Assembly: GCA_052390115.1 (NCBI GenBank)
Contig: JBQTHE010000038.1
Span: forward strand, 1-41,980
DNA: 41,980 nucleotides
Direction: 5' to 3'
Source of the DNA: GCA-003244245 sp052390115
Lineage (GTDB): Bacteria; Actinomycetota; Actinomycetes; Mycobacteriales; Pseudonocardiaceae
Below are positions 39,491 through 41,980 of this stretch, in pieces (within the stretch, counting starts at the first letter, position 1; each line of letters opens with the position of its first letter). The notes beneath the pieces are model-generated. The model worked only from the letters and a program-made list of their open reading frames with translations, did no database searches and had not been told where the DNA came from. Both the position numbers and the translations under genes were made by a program.

Positions 39491-40801
39491 GTGACCGACA
39501 TCCCGCGCAAGGCCGCTGCGCGAACCGTCCGGCTGGCGAGCCTCCCGCTCGGGGTGGCCGGGCGGGTCGCCGCTGGCTGGGGAAAGCGGCTGGCCGGGCA
39601 TGATGCGGGCGACCTCAACGCTGAGCTCAGCGCCCGCACCGCCGAGCAACTCTTCGCGGTGCTCGGGGAGCTCAAGGGTGGCGCGATGAAGTTCGGCCAG
39701 GCGCTGAGCGTGTTCGAGGCGGCGATCCCCGACGCGCTCGCCGCACCGTACCGGGAGGCACTGACCAAACTGCAGTCTGCGGCACCGCCGATGTCCCCAG
39801 GGTCGGTGCGCCGCGTACTTGATGAACAGCTCGGCTCGGGGTGGCGCCGCCGCTTCGCCGACTTCTCCGAGGAACCTGCGGCAGCCGCCAGCATCGGGCA
39901 GGTGCACCAGGCGGTGTGGCATGACGGTCGTGAGGTCGCGGTCAAAGTGCAGTACCCGGGCGCAGACGAGGCGCTGCGCTCCGACTTGCGGCAACTGCAG
40001 AGGTTCAGCCGGCTTTTCCAGGCGATCGTGCCCGGGATGGAGGTCAAGCCGCTGCTCGCGGAGCTGCAGGACAGGATGGTCGAGGAGCTCGACTACCGTG
40101 ACGAGGCGGATAACCAGCGCGCGTTCGCGGCCGCGTTCGGTGGCCATCCCGAGATCGCTGTCCCGGCCATCATCGCCAGCGCGCCGAAGGTGATGGTGTC
40201 GCAGTGGGTCACCGGGACCCCGATGGCGCAGATCATCCGCGGCGGCTCGCGGTCCGAGCGAGACGACATCGGCCGCAAGCTGTCGGAGTTCCACTCCTCC
40301 TCCCCTACCCTCACCGGGTTGCTGCACGCCGACCCCCATCCGGGGAACTTCCTACGCTTAGACGACGGGCGGCTGGGCGTGCTCGACTTCGGCGCCGCTG
40401 CGAAGCTGCCCGGCGGAACCCCGCGCACGCTGGGTATTGCGACCCGGCTGGCGGTCGAGGAACGCTCGGCGGAGTTGCTTGAGCTGCTGCGCTCGGAGGG
40501 CTTCGTCCGGCCGGGCATGCAGTTACGAGCCGAGGACGTGCTGGCCTACCTCAGCCCATTCGCCGACCCGGTACGCAACGAGACCTTCCACTTCACCCGG
40601 GCCTGGATGCAGGCTCAAGCCGAGCGCGTCGGCGACTTCTCCGGCCCGGACTTCCGGACTGGACGAGCGCTCAACCTGCCACCCAACTACCTGCTGATCC
40701 ACCGGGTGAGCACCGGAACATTCGGCGTGCTGTGCCAGCTCGACGCCACCGTGCCGCTGCGTGGGATTGCTCAGCGCTGGCAACCGGGCTTCGCCGGCTA
40801 A
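39491..40801 (+). CDS. ABC1/UbiB-family (AarF) atypical kinase
   Basis: 436 residues. The UbiB-family marks are all visible: KxGQ motif (KFGQ, 67-70), Ala-rich nucleotide loop AAAASIGQVH (130-139), Lys152 in VAVKVQYPG, the catalytic loop HADPHPGN (279-286) and metal-binding DFG (299-301). The family hydrolyses or transfers phosphate from ATP and is linked to lipid or quinone extraction from membranes. I recall it as the Rv3197-type protein. GTG 39491 start. It follows the ThiF-like gene closely and ends in a 4-base overlap with the convergent PPOX fusion gene. Confidence 0.94.
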   Translation: MTDIPRKAAARTVRLASLPLGVAGRVAAGWGKRLAGHDAGDLNAELSARTAEQLFAVLGELKGGAMKFGQALSVFEAAIPDALAAPYREALTKLQSAAPPMSPGSVRRVLDEQLGSGWRRRFADFSEEPAAAASIGQVHQAVWHDGREVAVKVQYPGADEALRSDLRQLQRFSRLFQAIVPGMEVKPLLAELQDRMVEELDYRDEADNQRAFAAAFGGHPEIAVPAIIASAPKVMVSQWVTGTPMAQIIRGGSRSERDDIGRKLSEFHSSSPTLTGLLHADPHPGNFLRLDDGRLGVLDFGAAAKLPGGTPRTLGIATRLAVEERSAELLELLRSEGFVRPGMQLRAEDVLAYLSPFADPVRNETFHFTRAWMQAQAERVGDFSGPDFRTGRALNLPPNYLLIHRVSTGTFGVLCQLDATVPLRGIAQRWQPGFAG

Positions 40802-41610
40802 TCCGGACTCTCCACCGGCGCTACTCCGAAGTGGACGGTCCGACCGGTCTTGGAGCGCAGGATGCGGTGCGCTAATGGCACCACCACACCGTGCAGGAGC
40901 GGATACTTGCCCGCGAGTAACCGAGCAGCGCGCCGAGAGTCTTCCCCGTTGAGGCGCCACATGCGGGCCAGCTGAGCTGGACCAGTGGGTCTGCCGGCAT
41001 TGGTGGACGGCGCGATCTCGACCATCGGGTTGCGCCGCAGCCGCCGCGTCTTGGCCGCCTTCTCGAAGCTACGGATGACAGCCTGGCCGCCGTCGACGGC
41101 GATGCTCACCGGGGTCCCGCGCGGCGTCCCGTCCCGCCGGTAGGTGGTCAGCAAGATGGTCTTCTGCCGGACGAACGGCACCAGCATGGGTGTGGTCGCA
41201 GCGCGCACCGCGCCCACGACATAGCCGAGCCGCCGCAGCTGAAGGCCAAGCGCCACCGCGGCGCCGACCGATACCGCGGCCAGCGCCGGCGCATTCCACG
41301 CGGGCCCGCCGAGACCGAGGTCGACGGCGTGATTGACGCTGTGGATGGTGTTGCCGATAAGGAACCCGGCCAGCGCCGTGGCGAGCGCGTCAGACCAGAC
41401 CAGGGCGAGGAGCAGGGTGGCCCCGATGCCGACCTGGAATGCCCCCAGGTCGTGCAGGAAGTGCTCGTGGTCCGGGAAGTTCACCAGCTCAGCGAAAGAA
41501 CGGGGTGCGGCGAGCGCCCACCCACCGGCAGCCACCATCCCCACGCCCGCTATCAGGGACACCGCAGTGACATACCGCCCAGCCCCAGGCTCCTCGTTTC
41601 TTCCGTTCAT
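40798..41610 (-). CDS. Fusion of a four-helix membrane domain to a PPOX-class F420-type domain
   Basis: 270 residues. Residues ~12-130 contain four hydrophobic helices with FPDHEHFLHDLGAFQVGIGATLLLALVW and IGNTIHSVNHAVDL, rich in conserved His/Asp. Residues ~140-265 form a split-barrel of the PPOX F420-dependent group: FVRQKTILLTTYRRDGTPRGTPVSIAVD, then VIRSFEKAAKTRRLRRNPMVEIAPS, and LHGVVVPLAHRI. ATG 41610 has GGGGAG about 8 bases upstream and is preferred to ATG 41625. The fusion would place a flavin/F420 domain at the cytoplasmic face of the membrane. Convergent with the ABC1 kinase gene, overlapping by 4 bases. Confidence 0.82.
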   Translation of the reverse strand: MNGRNEEPGAGRYVTAVSLIAGVGMVAAGGWALAAPRSFAELVNFPDHEHFLHDLGAFQVGIGATLLLALVWSDALATALAGFLIGNTIHSVNHAVDLGLGGPAWNAPALAAVSVGAAVALGLQLRRLGYVVGAVRAATTPMLVPFVRQKTILLTTYRRDGTPRGTPVSIAVDGGQAVIRSFEKAAKTRRLRRNPMVEIAPSTNAGRPTGPAQLARMWRLNGEDSRRAARLLAGKYPLLHGVVVPLAHRILRSKTGRTVHFGVAPVESPD

Positions 41611-41766
41611 GCCTGCGCTCCCCATCACGCTTGCCCTGCCGGCAAGCCTTATCAAGGGGACGGGCCCGTCCATCGTTTCGTGACACCACCACTCGATCGT
41701 CGCTGACGCTTTCGTCGCCGTCGGTGCCCTCGGCCTGACCGCTCCCCTTCCAGGTGCACTCAGGCC

Positions 41767-41826
41767 CCCGAGCTCAACAGCAGAGCTGTTCGAGCTGCTC
41801 TGGACAGCTCTGCTGTTGAGCTCGGG
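41767..41826. repeat. 23-bp perfect inverted repeat near the window end
   Basis: CCCGAGCTCAACAGCAGAGCTGT (41767-41786 and on to 41789) and its exact complement at 41804-41826 flank a 14-base loop. The arms include the palindromic GAGCTC and an AGCTCT sub-repeat. It lies upstream of the PPOX fusion gene and probably terminates transcription from beyond the window. No gene is supported in 41611-41980. Confidence 0.6.
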
Positions 41827-41894
41827 AAGGTCAGAGTGGTCGGCAGGGTGACGGCGAGGGCGTAGCACCTGCGGACGTGCGGGGTTGGCTGTCG

Positions 41895-41980
41895 TTTGGT
41901 GCACGCGGGAGCGGGGTTGGGGGGCCGGGGAGGGGGGCCCCCCCCAACCCGGCGGGGGGGGTAGGGGGGGAAGGTGTACC
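41895..41980. other. Low-complexity G/C runs, likely contig end
   Basis: The last ~85 bases contain runs of 6-9 G or C (for example near 41930-41945 and 41951-41970) unlike anything else in the window. This is typical of low-quality sequence at an assembly edge rather than biology. Confidence 0.6.

Noticed and set aside
1..41980. CRISPR array
   Set aside because: No set of regularly spaced identical repeats was found; repeats present are inverted or isolated pairs.
41895..41980. G-quadruplex-like regulatory run
   Set aside because: The runs sit at the very end of the window and look like assembly-edge noise.

Overview
The window is high-GC DNA from an actinobacterium. The ssrA tag, the smpB-ftsX-ftsE-prfB block, F420-type oxidoreductases, an MshC-type cysteine ligase and the UPF0182 / PDZ-Lon / DUF2342 / ThiF-like / ABC1 kinase block are all actinobacterial hallmarks, and the last block matches the order I remember around Rv3193c-Rv3197 of Mycobacterium. 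The XRE-TPR regulators with small Cys-containing companions and the long GTGAGTG...CACTCAC hairpins suggest the Pseudonocardiales, but I cannot name a genus. The first ~6 kb and the 30.0-31.9 kb stretch are accessory and decayed; most of the rest looks chromosomal and conserved. The last ~80 bases are G/C-run rich and look like a contig end.

Layout. 1-6.2 kb: tRNA-Ala(GGC) with a terminator, then a mosaic of small genes, an XRE-TPR regulator and a HAD hydrolase meeting stop to stop, WD40 debris, a small membrane protein and a C-terminally clipped anchored protein. It ends at a degenerate copy of the 3' half of tRNA-Ala near 6.0 kb, as expected of an old island inserted at the tRNA. 6.2-8.1 kb: a PPOX/F420-type protein, then an ArsR-SRPBCC-NTF2 operon with a perfect operator palindrome and an apparently leaderless start. 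8.1-10.1 kb: a RelE/HigB-XRE toxin-antitoxin pair between a partial copy of the ssrA 3' end and ssrA (tmRNA) itself. 10.1-12.3 kb: a small membrane-protein operon divergent from a GlxA-type AraC regulator, lying between ssrA and smpB. 12.3-16.2 kb: smpB, ftsX, ftsE, prfB and a PadR regulator on the minus strand, combining trans-translation/peptide release and division genes.

16.2-24.5 kb: an LLM-class F420 oxidoreductase, a rhodanese, an exported two-subunit molybdenum hydroxylase (IorB/IorA-like), DUF309, an MshC/CysRS-like ligase, a SixA-like phosphatase, a beta-helix lipoprotein and a VOC protein. 24.5-28.2 kb: a MacAB-like ABC export operon (ATPase, permease, lipoprotein adaptor). 28.4-30.0 kb: a Tat/lipoprotein M20 peptidase. 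30.0-31.9 kb: gene relics, two small proteins with paired palindromes upstream, a headless XRE regulator and a 217-bp inverted-repeat element. 31.95-32.03 kb: initiator tRNA-fMet. 32-41.6 kb: UPF0182, PPA1309-family protein, PDZ-Lon protease, DUF2342 zincin, ThiF-like adenylating protein with a cluster of DnaA-box-like 9-mers upstream, ABC1 kinase, and a membrane-fused PPOX protein.

The most interesting items are the protease/E1-like/kinase block with its DnaA-box cluster, the compensating hairpin family, the nested inverted-repeat element at 31.7 kb, and the two old integration scars at tRNA-Ala and ssrA.
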